A stretch of 64,000 nt of DNA from Puccinia triticina (taxonomy: Eukaryota; Basidiomycota; Pucciniomycetes; Pucciniales; Pucciniaceae). Within the stretch, counting starts at the first letter, position 1. Each line of letters opens with the position of its first letter. Made by a program: the position numbers and the translations under genes. The DNA lies in the NCBI RefSeq assembly GCF_026914185.1, contig NC_070568.1:2686001-2750000 (forward strand). The letters are read 5' to 3'. The notes below the pieces were generated by a model that saw only the letters and a program-made list of their open reading frames with translations, searched no databases and was not told where the DNA came from. This document shows, piece by piece, positions 32,818-44,430 of the stretch.

Positions 32818-33529
32818 TCTAAGTAAAGTCATTATATCAAGCGAAGTCACATAGCACTATTTAATGTTGTGTCTGGTCAAGTGTATTGAATGGACTGCAA
32901 TTTAATTGAGTAAACCAGAGGGTGAATCAGACATGCACTGAGAGAATTGCTTAGATCAATGTGAGAAGGACGACCATTTCATTGGCCCTCCCTTTGTTCG
33001 CCGGTCTGTCCAGGCGCTTTCTGCTTGCTCCGCATAATCTTTTCAGTACCGCTTAAGTCGTCAATCCGGCTGTCACTAAGGCCTGGCAAGAACTCAGAAG
33101 CATCCTGGCATTGACCAAAGTGCCTGATAGCTATTGCAAGCCTTCAAATCTTAAAATGCTTACAATAGGACCGCTGAAGGTAACTTGATTGAGTAAGACA
33201 ACACCCTTCACAAATTAACCTCGATTCGGCCGCAGGCCTTTTCCGGCTACGCTGTTGGGCAGCGCGGATCAATCAGCGGCAATTTGTCCCTCAACTGTGA
33301 GTGATTGGGAGTTCATTTTCAACGTCCTGCAGCAGAACCCATGGCAAAGCTGCAGTGAGGTGCAGTGCCCACGCCATACAAGCCTTCTGCATATAAATAT
33401 GACTAATCCTAGAATATTGATTTAATCCCATGGATGACTACCGCGCATGCCTCATCAAAAGAGCGCTGGAGACTTTATAAACAAACCTTGAACAAGGAGT
33501 AGAGCAGGGAGGAGCGCTTCGCACTTTTG
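32818..33529. other. Spacer right of H0, no gene seen
   Basis: No supported gene or repeat. It is the right flank of the Helitron. Confidence 0.4.
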
Positions 33530-33875
33530 GTGGGTGGAATCACACTCATTTACTGGGTTAATCAAGGATATCAGATGTACATGGCGAAGCATATGCAGGT
33601 TCAGTACAGATTGAAAAGCACCAAAAAAATCACTTTGAGTTACGCGGCGGATCAAGGGACCGGGAGAAGAAATAGTACCCGGTTGCTTGAAATCTCAGTG
33701 GGTGGAATTGCACTCAGTCTCATTTACTGGGTTCATCGGCAGGCTATGATACATGGCAAGCATATGTAGGTTCAGTCACAAGCGCAGCCAAGGTAGATTG
33801 AAAAGCTCTAAAAATCATTTTGACTTATGCGACGGATCAAGGGACCGGGAAAAGAAATGGTACCCGGTCGTTTGA
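33530..33875. repeat. Tandem duplication, two 168-bp units
   Basis: Unit 1 starts at 33530 and unit 2 at 33698, both GTGGGTGGAAT. Shared blocks are ATTTACTGGGTT, GGCAAGCATATG-type sequence, AGATTGAAAAGC and GGATCAAGGGACCGGGA. They differ at many positions and by a small insertion, so the duplication is old. Confidence 0.8.
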
Positions 33876-34544
33876 GGAGATCAAAAAAAACATCTGAGCC
33901 ATAATTAGTTCATGAACACAAATATAGCTAGTCTTCATTATGGGCGGATGGAAAGCACCGGCAAAGAACCTGAGACCGAGCCATATGAAGGAATAGGATT
34001 AACTATTTTGGAAGGTCGAAAAGTGGCTGTGTCATGAGTTTGGACAATTTTGGTAGGTATAAGATCAGATTGGCTGAGGGTGTAGGACAAAAGAGGTGAT
34101 TATTCAGGAAACGCGTTTGGTGATTGGGAGCAGCTAAGACTTTTTGCATAACAGAAACAAAGGAAGTGCGAGTTGGCTAATTGAGCAGGTGGAAAAGTGA
34201 TAGGCGCAAAAGGAAAATGATAAGCGCAAAAAATCTGGAACCACAGTTGCTTTATTGTGTGCAGGCGAGGTGACACGGGCATGCTGAGCGCATTTTCAGG
34301 AGGCATAAAAGGACGCGACGCTGCCGCAGAGCCGAACATCCCAAAGCTGCTTGGGTGTATTGATTGGCTATGACCAAATTATCGTCTCCCCTGCGATTAT
34401 GCCCTCACACAGATGATTGCGTTGATACTTGACTTTTTTTTTGGTTGGAGCTTCCATAGGGGAACTGCTGCCAAAAAAAAAAAAGTCATATCCACACAAT
34501 TATCTGTTTTTAATTTTGCTGGGATTGGACTTCATGAAGAGTGC
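33876..34544. other. Spacer, no gene seen
   Basis: A short frame at 34100-34339 (minus) has no recognisable motif. There is an A12 run at 34474-34485. Confidence 0.4.
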
Positions 34545-34965
34545 CTAAGTATACCTTTGTACTTGGCCGGGATGAATTTTCTTCCATTGTCCCGGATGAC
34601 TTGTACCTGCTCGTCGAGGAAGATTTCTTGGCAAGCAGGTGCAAGGTGCTCGCGTTGGAGGAATCCTCACGGGCGAGTGGGGATCCGCTCGCTGGGGATG
34701 ATTCCGAGGAAGATTCCTCCACAGCAAGCAGTCAAAAGACCCGCTCGCCGGAGAGGCCTCCTCCTCGGCGATATCATCGTACGTTCTTGCAGAGAGCAGC
34801 TATGTACAAGGTGTGCCTGCTCGCCTGATACATACCCGGCTGTCTCAGGAAACCTTCTCCTCGGCGGGCAGCCAGCACCACCAGCATACCGGTGAGGAAT
34901 CACGCTTGGTTGCTCGGCTCTGAGGGCCGGTTTCTATGTGTGGGCTCATCCCAGCTCGTTGGCCA
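34545..34965. repeat. Second, shorter CTGCTCG palindrome field
   Basis: TACCTGCTCGTCGAGGAAG, GGCAAGCAGGTG and CTGCTCGCCTG repeat the half-sites of the 4.64-5.64 kb field. Overlapping open frames on both strands (up to 160 codons) are by-products of the GC-rich palindromes. Confidence 0.6.
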
Positions 34966-35821
34966 GGTACCTTCAAATGTGTTTTTTTCATACCCCTTTT
35001 GGCTGTATGGATTTGAATATTGTTTTTTTTCCTACCCTAGCTTAACAAAGCCGGACCCGCGCGAAGCGCTCTCCGTAGAAGAGGCTTACTCGCTATCCCT
35101 CAATTTTGGCAGGAGCAAAAGGGATATTCAGTGCAAAAAATAAAAATACAGCCCTATCAATTGTAATTAAAACAATAAACGAAAACTGAATAGACAGTCT
35201 TGTAGCCTTGATAAATGCGCAAATTTTGACCCCTGTTCCAGCCTCTCAATCCAAAGATTGCACTCCCTAGTGGCAAAAGTGTTCAGGAATCTGGTCAAGG
35301 CAGCAAAACAAAATTCCAAACCATGTCTTAAGTTTGGAAGATCCATGTGTGGATCCACATTTGGCCAGAGGGAAGCACAGTGGTGATCTTAGCTTTGTAC
35401 ATACAATGTGTCAATTTACATACAACCTAGAAAGCATGCAGATTTTTTGGTCCACAAGATCTACAAGCAATACAGCCTTGTGAATCCTTGTGCAGATCCA
35501 TTTCTTGAAAAGTCACTTTTCAAAAATTTATTAAAAATACCTTGATAGTGATACAAGAATTCTGAGGAGACAGAATTGTAGAGGAGATGTCAAAGGGTCA
35601 GAAAGCTGTGGCTCAGACCTTTGGAGGTTCTGGGGGCAGAGCTATTAAAAAGTTAAAAAACCTTACAGCCATTTGGTAATTTCTGCTCCCCTATGAAATT
35701 GGGGATAATATGCAAGTCCCTCCCTGCGGGAGGGGCCGCTTCGCGCCCAGCCACAGCGAGCCTCTCACCAGGGGGACTTGTGTTAAGTTAGTTCCTACCT
35801 AGCAACCAAATTGAGCTGGCA
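34966..35821. other. Spacer with a GC-rich hairpin
   Basis: No gene was recognised. Around 35717-35735 CCCTCCCTGCGGGAGGG forms a perfect inverted repeat, followed by a GCCACAG block and CTTGTGTTAAGTT. The same order (CTCTCCCTGCGGGAGAG, GCCACAG, CTTATGTTAAGTT) occurs at 54568-54670, so this is a dispersed repeat end. Confidence 0.5.
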
Positions 35822-36083
35822 TTGCTTAGGCTACATTCAGGTTTGCCCCAACTTGAGCTTCAACTCCTCATGAATGGAGATCAATTACTAGCACCAAGAA
35901 AAAAAATGAATCACAAGAACGGTACAAGAGTTTCTGAATTTGAAAACATGAATACCTTTGATGCATTTCTCACTCCAGCAGAATTAGATGAATTTGAATC
36001 CGGGGTCTTTACTGAAGAGCAAATGCAAGTAGTTGCCTCACGGGAAGACACTTTTGTGGACACCATCTTTGATTTTGACGTGT
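35822..36083 (+). pseudogene. Unrecognised reading frame split by solo LTRs
   Basis: About 87 codons, acidic and hydrophilic (SEFENMNTFDAFLTPAELDE, then FTEEQMQVVAS), run into the family C LTR at 36084. Beyond that LTR, 37148-37221 continues with an open frame (QPQLSEKVIDLKTVQETL) until the family B LTR. This suggests one broken gene, though a one-base shift is needed. No known domain. Confidence 0.35.
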
Positions 36084-37147
36084 TGTGTATGCTTTATGGT
36101 ATCCCATATACCAAAATCAAAATTTTCTGCTTTTCTTTCTTATTTCTATTAGTTTCACTCTTAATCTCCCTTTTCCTCTTATAAATAACTTAGTATTCCT
36201 CAAGACTCAGATTCTAGGGAAAAATTCACCCCTAGTCTTGCCTTACAGAACACTCATAAGGGCATTCAGAAGTTACATACTCTTACACACTCACAATACC
36301 CCTTACAACCTCAAAGAGTTACACAATCCACATTTACAACACTTAGTTTACACACACGGTTACATACAAGCTACATAAATATTTACACATAGCTGCATCA
36401 TCACTTACATACATACAGTGTACACATGCAGGCACTCATGCAGGTGCTAGCTGCATGTGATAGCTGCATGCACTAGCTGCATGCGCTAGTGGATTTTTGT
36501 TGCACGACAACAGCAGGTGACCTGGTTACAGCATGACTACACTAACATCCTGTCCTGGCCAATCACACCCCCTGATTCAGCCTGCAGATCATAACCCATA
36601 ATCACATGTACAGTCCTGACCAATCACATTCACCCATTCAGCATATGTACTAGCCAAAAACCCTCATGTACCTAGCTAAAATCCCTCACTGTTGTCTATA
36701 AAAGGAGGCTCTCCTCCCCTGTTGTAACTTCCCCCCAGCAGCAGACTACCTGCACTCAGTTTCCCCTATAACAAAGTACACAACTTCTCACTTCAGTCAC
36801 CCTATATTTTGGTTTTACACACATTACAAAACGCTTACACACAAAATAACAACTCTACACAACACTTACATTACATAACACAAACCTCTGAGGGGTCCTC
36901 TTTGACCAACTATCACCTGGTTGAAGTCCAGACTCCTCACTCATAACACATTTTAGCAACTTCATTGCACCCACTTTATAACAACAGTTATCTTTTAATA
37001 ACACCCCAATATCACTACATTAAACCTGCCAATCTGAGATTGGTGGGCTTGTTTTGATGTCTAGTGAACCAGGAAAGGCAGAGGTTTCCTCATACATCCC
37101 TTTCTGCACTCAGCAAAAGGTTCTGAGGAACACTCTTGAGCTTTACA
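36084..37147 (+). mobile_element. Solo LTR, family C, about 1064 bp
   Basis: It starts TGTGTATGCTTTATGG and ends GAGCTTTACA, aligning along its length with 30441-31506. A TATA box (CTATAAAAGG near 36700) precedes GAGGCTCTCC. The target duplication is imperfect (CGTG on both sides, offset by one base). A 39-codon ATG frame near its end (MSSEPGKAEVSS) is LTR sequence. Confidence 0.75.
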
Positions 37148-37221
37148 GCGTGGGAAAACCAACCTCAACTGTCTGAAAAAGTGATTGACCTCAAAACTGT
37201 GCAAGAAACCCTGGCCAATTG

Positions 37222-37385
37222 TGTCAGCCTCCGTGATGCCAAGGACTACTCCTTCTAGCTACACATGGTGCAAAACTAGTATAAGAGAGTATAAAACTCT
37301 GGGACAAAATTCCAAGGGATAATTCCAATAATATATTGGTAACTATGGCGTAAAAATATGGGCAAAAATAGAGTAATTATATTAA
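37222..37385 (+). mobile_element. Left part of a family B LTR, split by Helitron H1
   Basis: TGTCAGCCTCCGTGATGCC starts a 164-bp match to the left end of the family B LTRs at 22131 and 43012 (reverse). It stops at ATTAA, where H1 begins with CTAG. The match resumes at 52323, TAAAATTAATATAATT, the base expected next. Confidence 0.85.
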
Positions 37386-37639
37386 CTAGAGGCCAAGGCA
37401 GCTTTGCTGCTGCAAATCTTGTTTGAACATTAATCCAAGCTTATTAATGCCTCTGAATCACAAAACAAAACTTCAAGGGTTTCCCCTACAAATCTACAAA
37501 GATCGCAAAAAAAAAATCAAGGTTTACCCCTCTACAACTTCCAGAAAAAGAACAAGAAGGGTTTTCCCTCTACAACTGCTAAACTCAACAAAAAAACACA
37601 ATTTTACAAAAAACCATGCAACCAGCCACCTAACATCAG

Positions 37640-38740
37640 CAAGCTAATGCACCATGGCCCACCATCCATCCCTTTCTAGCAGGGTTAAAAAATGGTGAGA
37701 GGATGACCCCCAGCGCGCCACATTGAAGGCATTATGCAAAGGGGGGCCAACGAGTTTAGCCCCTCAAACTGCGCAAGTGCAACAGCGGAGGAGTGAGGAC
37801 AAGCCGCCAGCTGGAAGTGCAGCGGCAGAGAACATCCTGGGGTTTAACAATCACGACAGCCAGGTTTATATACCCCATTTAATCCTTGGCCCAGCCCTTG
37901 CCCAACTCCACTCTGGATACCATTGTCAACAAAACCACCACCACACAGCTGCCTCATCTTGGATCAAGCAACCCCTCTGTTTGAGCCCTGCGCCAGGCTC
38001 CCCATTGGCTAGACATCCGCAACCACCTGGACTGCCTCCGCACTTGAACTCCACCGCCAGCAGCCCACACCCGCCGGACAATCTCCCCATCCCCATCAAC
38101 TCTTCTCACTCTCTGTTGGCTTGTACTTGGAAAACAAGAAGTGGACTTGGACTGTCAGCAAGATCTTCAAGCCACCTTGCCCTGAAATCCTACCCAAGAA
38201 GTACCCCCACTCCACTCCCTCCCCCGGCCAAAGACCCCCACCGGAGCTCTGGAGTTGATTTTCAGTGAGGCCGAGTAAATGGAGGCAATCAAGTTGGCAA
38301 AACCCATATTTCCTCGCGGGAGTCTTACAAGGTGTGTTTATTATTCTAATGTACAGCCTACCCAGCTAACTATATCTGATCCTTGTGACTTCTCTGCCAG
38401 CGTCCACCAGACGGTCAACAGCCACTGAGAAACCAGCTATTCTTACAAAATCAATTGGAAGCAAGCCATTGTTACCAGCAGCTCAGGTGGAGCTCAAAGG
38501 AGATCAAGCCAGAGACTGCCGGCCCCAAACTGGAGTGACACAAGCTGCTGAAATAAAACGTAAATATGTAGTGGTAAAGATTTCAAGTGCCTTGCAAGCA
38601 AGAGCTGAAAAGATGAAGGATCTCAATGAGTTTATTATTCTCACTAACAAGAGAATCTATCCCATGTGCTATTCTCAACAATTAATGGTATGGGCACCTC
38701 AACGGCCACCATCCAAGAGCCAATTATGTTTCCTTTAAAC
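37640..38740 (+). other. Unrecognised spliced ORF pieces in H1
   Basis: A proline/serine-rich frame (37723-38268) is followed by a candidate intron (GTGTGTTT to TCTCTGCCAG, about 38331-38400) with branch GCTAACT, and a second frame of about 113 codons ending at 38738 (KRKYVVVKISSALQARAEKM). I see no known domain. The GT-AG structure suggests a captured host gene. Confidence 0.35.
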
Positions 38741-39739
38741 TGCTCTCATAATTATTTGTTCAATCATCTATATGTATTTACATCCACATAATATATCAGC
38801 ACTTCCATCTTATAATTCCTCTCATTGTATTGACTTTATCTATCTTGACATTTTACACCTTCACAATAAACTTTTCCCCTCCTCCAATTCTCCCACTAAT
38901 TGTTAATATCAATACTGGCATTTCTCTTTCTTCTCCTTCTAACTATTATACACCCAATACTTGTTTCATTTGGGGTTCCCAAATAGTGAGTGGCAGATGT
39001 CATGAAAACATACAACCTTATTTGCGGGGACTGTCAAATGCTTCCCTGCAAAACAGTATGAATGGCAGTATGTCACATTAGGGGGTATTAAATATGAGAA
39101 ATCCTCAATTAGAAACCAGGCAATTAGCCAAAAAAAAAATCTGTCAACAGTGGATCCCAAAATGGGGTAGAAGAAAGACCAGCATGTTTTAAAAATGGTG
39201 GGTTTTTTAAAGCCAGTCAATTACACAATGGTGGATTTGGTCATATTTGATACCCCCTATTTGTATGTTTTCAACTTTGAGAAAAACCTAAAGATTATAA
39301 TCAAATTTGATTTATTTTTCATGCATAATAGTTGTGCCTATTGTTCCTTATACTGGCCTTCCCTTGAATTTAATAGGTCAGTTCACATTTGACTGGGACT
39401 GCTTCTGGCTTGCTTATGTAATGCTGCTTGCTGGTTTTAGAAATTCATTAACTTCCCAGCCAAATTGGCTTGAGCTGGTAAGTTGAAACCTCAAATGCTC
39501 AGCTGGTTTGAAATTTTCAGCTTTCTGACAAATTTTAGATGGGAGAATGTTTCTTGCATTCTATGGTGATCAAGCAAAACCAGTTGTTCTCATTTCTGAC
39601 TGGTCCCAAGGATCTAGGTGAATATTGATCAAATCATTTGGGCCAGGCAGGGAAAATAAAGTGTGGCTAGGCTTATGAATCAAGATAATATGCAACATAG
39701 GAGATGACACAACTGATAATTATACTTGCAGTGGCAAAA
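38741..39739. other. AT-rich H1 interior, no gene seen
   Basis: Short frames only. No repeat ends recognised. Confidence 0.4.
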
Positions 39740-39931
39740 CCGCCCCCCTTGAAATTCAATTTGACCAGCCCACTTTTGCTTGTTGCTGTGGCACAAGCTG
39801 GAGGGTCAAATGGAGGTGCCCTATGGAGTATTTGAGGATTATTTTCAACTTGTTATGTGATTTTTTCTAATGAGCACAGGCAAAAACCATGATCTTGTCT
39901 TCTGTGTTTCTGTGACTTTAATAAACTTGGA
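39740..39931 (-). repeat. Internal duplicate of the H1 5' end
   Basis: About 190 bases match 52130-52322 closely (shared CTTGAAATTCAATTTGACC, GGCACAAGCTGGAGGGTCAA and AATAAACTTGGA). On the minus strand both start TCCAAGTTTATT. The copy at 39931 is followed by T but not by LTR sequence. Confidence 0.8.
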
Positions 39932-40766
39932 TAATTCAGAAACAAATTGGAACAATTTCTGAGATATTATCAAAATATCTGAAATGTAGATGCTGTGACT
40001 TGTTCCAACAATTTAAACATTACAATGAATTTGTAGCAGTGTGTAACATATCTTTGTATCACTGTTACACTGTAACGGTATTCAGCAACAGGCAACAGGT
40101 CTATACCCACCCCAGCCGACCCTCGAGGCCGTGCAACCGACGATCCCGGCAATGCGCGACGTCTGGGAAGAGGCTGAGATAGCAAGGCGTAATGCTAGGC
40201 TGCTGATTGAGGCCCTCGCTTTCACCCATCCATCTGAAACGGATTCCAACGAAATCATCCAGGTTAATACCCCCCTTGTTCTCCGAAAATACCTTGCACA
40301 CAACCGACCTGCTAACTTGATATGTTTCTCTTTTTATATTTATAGGGATTTTACACGAAGTGTTATCAGAGCCGAAACCAACTGATGGATGATATCCCTT
40401 GGGCGACCGAACAAGCCGAGCACGCCCGAGCCTATTATGAACAACAAGCGGCTGCCGCTCAATCGGCTCAACCACGAGAGCCGCGGGTAGGGCGAACAAA
40501 TCCATATGAGAACAAGGGGACTCCGAATGCAGAGCGTGGGAGTTCGCGAGAAGAGCAGCTGCTGTCGCTGTTACTGTCAGTGAACACCGAGCTGGTCAAT
40601 GCCTTTCAGCAGTACGACGAGGTCGAAAGCCTGGCCCGAGCCGAGCGCGAGCTGCAAGAGGCCAAGGAACTGTCGAAACACCAAGCTGGCCGGTACCCCC
40701 GGACGAGCTCGTTGCTCACCGCCGACAACGGGCCCGTCGCGGGCGGCTCCTCCTCCTCCTCTTTTT

Positions 40767-41525
40767 TGTTAAGTTTGACACAACTAAGATATTTATTTCT
40801 TTTGTTAGAACTAATGCGGATTGCATAATAAAGATAAAGGAAATAACAAAACAAGGATAATTAATGTACCTAAGAGCAGATTTGCTTGGGTACTAGTGAA
40901 TGAAGAAACTGGCTGCTGTGCAGCTGCGGAATCAAATGATCTGCTGATGAAGACTGTAGTCGTCATCAGTGAAAGCGCTCCCTTATAGCGGAGAGCAAGG
41001 TAAGATTTCTCTTACTTTAGCTTGATGAGCCTGAAGCAATAGTATTGCCAATACGTGCTGCGAGAGTACCGAAGCTGCTCATGTCGATTGCTGGTAGCAT
41101 ATTCGACTTATCAGTTCAGTACCTTGGCGGCTAAGGGCGCAACAGTGATGGACTTACCTCCGTTTGCGGAGTTAGAGATCCTATCACAAAGGCTGGAACC
41201 TAAACGGTCTGGTTGGGCGTCGGGTGGAAGTGTGCTGTAACATTAGACAGAAAGTCTAGTCAGCTACACTTCTCCTAGCTATGGCTATCCCAATCAGCAA
41301 GCTTACCTTGTAGGTTGCTTGGCGTGTTTGGGTTGCTTGGGCTCTGCGTCGGGTGATGACGTGGCTAAAAGGAAAGGGGCGGAGGAATTAGCTTTTGCTT
41401 GTTCCATCCACCTGGGAGCTACATGCATATTGCATGAGTCGCGCCGGCTTACCTTGGTCCCTGGTAGGGTTAGGTTTAATAGCCTTGCGCTTCCTTTGAT
41501 TCGGGGTTGACCCTGGATCCTGACA
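40767..41525 (-). repeat. 3' LTR of the copia element
   Basis: It is near-identical to the 5' LTR at 49842. Most differences are C-to-T or G-to-A at CpG, and this copy keeps the CG form (for example GCGTCGGGTG where the other has GCGTTGGGTG). Confidence 0.93.
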
Positions 41526-43011
41526 TCCCGCCATGCTTTGAGCCGGTAGGCTGGAAGCACACGAAATTAAAGATTTGATGCCAATGAGTTCAAGGGCTCT
41601 GCAAATAATTACGCGTCCTACTGGCTTTGTGAGAAAATCGGCCGCGTTGGCTTCAGAGCGAATGTAGTTGAGCTGGATGAGTTTTCTGACCACCAGTTCT
41701 CGCACAAAATGTAGTCCAATCGACATGTGCTTGGTTCTGAAACTTTTCTGTGAAGTTTTGCTCTTTGCCAAGTCGATTGCTCCTTTTTTATCCACTAGAA
41801 CTTGAATTTGCTGAACTTCGGGACGTGTCTTCACCTCAGTTATCAGGTTTGAAAGCCATGCGAGTTCTTGCCCCAGATCGGAAAGCGCTTTATACTTGGC
41901 CTCCGTTGTTGACAAGGAGACTGTTGCCTGCTTGGAAAATTTCCAAGCAAGCAGGTGAGTACCTGACATTATGGCAAATCCTGTTGAGGAGCGGCGAGTG
42001 TTGGGACAATTCCCCCAGTCCGCGTCAACATAGGCCTTCAGCACGTTGTTGCTGTTCTTGATGTACATGAGACCCAGATCCTTGGTGCCGGACAGATATC
42101 GATAGACTTGAACTGCAGCGTGATAATGCAACATACCCGGTGATTCAAGGTATTGAGATAGCAAGCTTACAGCGTAGGATATATTGGGGCGCGTCAAGAC
42201 ACTCAGGTAGTTTAGTGACCCAATAAGTGCTTGATAGTTTACACCGGTCTTGCAAAATTCCAAATTTTCTTGCTGAGTTGCCTTTCTGAGATAGGCTTTT
42301 GGATTGAGAGGGCAGGTGGCCGGGTGGAGCTTATTGAAGCCAAATTCTTATAGCTTACGTTGGATGAACTGAGATTGATTTATCTGGATGGCACTGTTGG
42401 AACGCTTGATGTTCATTCCCAGCAAGAATTCCGCTTCCCCCAGGCACTTTATTTGAAATTCAGCCTCCATTTCCTCTTTGAATTTCAACGGGTTCTTGCT
42501 GACAAATACGAGATCATCGACATGCGCAAAGACGTAGGTGTCTTTGCGACCAGGTACACCACGTTGATAGAAGACGCAGGGGTCCTCCACTGAGATAGAA
42601 AAGCCGTTCTTTTTCAGGTAAGTCAACAGTTGGTTGTACCAGACCAGGGGGGCTTGAAGCAATCCGTAGATTGCTTTCTTCAGCCCCAGAACCGTGTTCA
42701 GCGGAAAATTGAGACCCGGAGGAGGTAAAAGAGTCACTTTGTCCTTGAGGGGACACGTCAGGAAGGCACTGCGCACATCAAGTTGATGTATTGCCAGGTC
42801 ATTGTTCACTGCAAAGGAAATGAACAGTTGCAATGCGCAAGGGCGGCCGGTCGGCGCGAAGCGTGATTCAAAGTTGACGCCATGCGTTTGCCAAAAGCCT
42901 TGGGCGCAGATTCGCGCCTTGTACTCTGTAACCTTGTTGTCCAGGCCGAGTTTCTTTCTGAACGCCCACGTAGCCGGAATCGGCGCGTCAGTTGACTCTC
43001 TAGCTCGCTGT
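41526..43011 (-). pseudogene. Copia reverse transcriptase/RNase H part of pol
   Basis: Reading from 43011 leftwards: TWAFRKKLGLDNKVTEYKAR opens the RT domain, then VRSAFLTCPLKDKV, GLKKAIYGLLQAP and the active-site AHVDDLVFV, then the LGMNI block. After a TAA (42345-42347) the same frame goes on with YQALIGSLNYLS, KAYVDADWGNC and SLSTTEAKYKAL, which is the copia RNase H with its acidic residues. The upstream part of pol lies beyond the solo LTR at 43012-44430. With the LTR and one GCTGT removed, the frame joins smoothly. The stop inactivates it. Confidence 0.9.
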
Positions 43012-44430
43012 TGTCAGCTGGCTACTATGTCAGAGCCACCATGACATAATATCAAAAGCAAACATGAAATATTATTACGTAAGAAAGATACACTAGTACT
43101 GCTATTACTTATAATTAGACATATAAAACCTGGAATATTATTCCATATTCTGAATCTAAGCCTAATTTAACCTAGGGTACCTCACTTCAAGGTACCCTTA
43201 ATTGTTATTCCTTCCTTGTGTAAATTGACTTCAAAAAGTTTAACAGGTGCACCACGTCCCGTGTGAATGCACCTGTATGCTTATAAACATAACCGCATAT
43301 GCTTTTACCCCAGTTTCAGTGACGAAACTGAGGTGTTATGTTTAGTTTAGAAGATAGCCCAACTTAGGTTGAGTTAAATCTAAACCCGCGTGCTGCGCAC
43401 TACGCCCAAAGACGGCAAAGAGCTCCAAACATGAATGAAACCCCAAAAGGGCTACCTGTACATTACAGCACGACCACCAGGGAAGTAATGACATCAAGTC
43501 TGCCCCTCCACGTGAAACAATACATACATTACATAAGCTGTACATATGTAATGATGTCACATGGATGTAGACAGAATATTCCTGACACAGCAGAAGGACT
43601 AGTACATGCTCATTACACTAGATTGGGAAATACTGTGGCCTATTCTGGAACAAATGGCCACATGTCTCAGCCCCTTCTGTACCACACATGTAGCAAGGTT
43701 GAACTGTGGTATCAAAATACTGATTTAGTCTCCCTTGGCACACCCCCAAAGGGTTTCAAGCCTCTATGGCGCCATCAACACGGCAAAAAACCTGTTTGCA
43801 GGCGCCCACAAGTTGGCCAGTGCCCCTGAGGCTCCCCTGGGCGCCCCAGAGGGCTGCAAAAGGTATTTAAAGAGCCCTCTGTCCGCCCAAATAGCCCTTT
43901 CCTCACGCTTTTACATACCTACTTGAATTTACCCGCCTTCAACACGTGCTCAATAGCCTGTTTCTAGCCTGGTAAGTCCCTTAGTAGTTGTTTTTAGCCT
44001 CATTTTGTCCCCAGAAACTGCCCAGTGTCCACCAAGCCTTCAGAATCAACCTCTTCAAGCGCTTTCAACTGCCCAGTTTCTACCCTGAAGAACCTCAAGA
44101 CTTTAAGGGCTTTTTACTAGTAAGTTCAAACCCCTTTCTCTTGAGATTCTTCGCCATTCCTTGCTGGGATTTAAACCACACCTGTTTACAGGCCCCAGTG
44201 TTTGCTTTTGAGGGATTCAACACCCCTGATTTTATCAGGCCCCTCTTTATTTAATTATATTAATTTTGTTAATATAATTACGCCATTTTTCATATATTTT
44301 ACGCCATAATTACCAATATATCATTGGAATTATCCCTTGGACTTTTGTCCCAGAGTTTTACACTCTTTTATACTAGTTTTGCACCACGTGTAGCTAGAAG
44401 GAGTAGTCCTTGGCATCACGGAGGCTGACA
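43012..44430 (-). mobile_element. Solo LTR, family B, 1419 bp, inside copia pol
   Basis: In minus orientation it begins TGTCAGCCTCCGTGATGCC and ends AGTAGCCAGCTGACA. Perfect GCTGT duplications flank it (43007-43011 and 44431-44435). It is shorter than the 22131 copy by about 250 bases, so the two are different subtypes. Confidence 0.95.

Noticed and set aside
30441..37147. A complete LTR element bounded by the two family C LTRs
   Set aside because: The sequence between them contains the end of Helitron H0 and unrelated spacer and no gag-pol. Each copy has its own insertion context, so they are independent solo LTRs.
37386..39931. Calling this 2.5-kb unit the only Helitron at the family B LTR split
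   Set aside because: The right flank at 39932 does not continue the LTR, whereas 52323 does. The outer unit fits the insertion better, though the inner one could still be a separate element.
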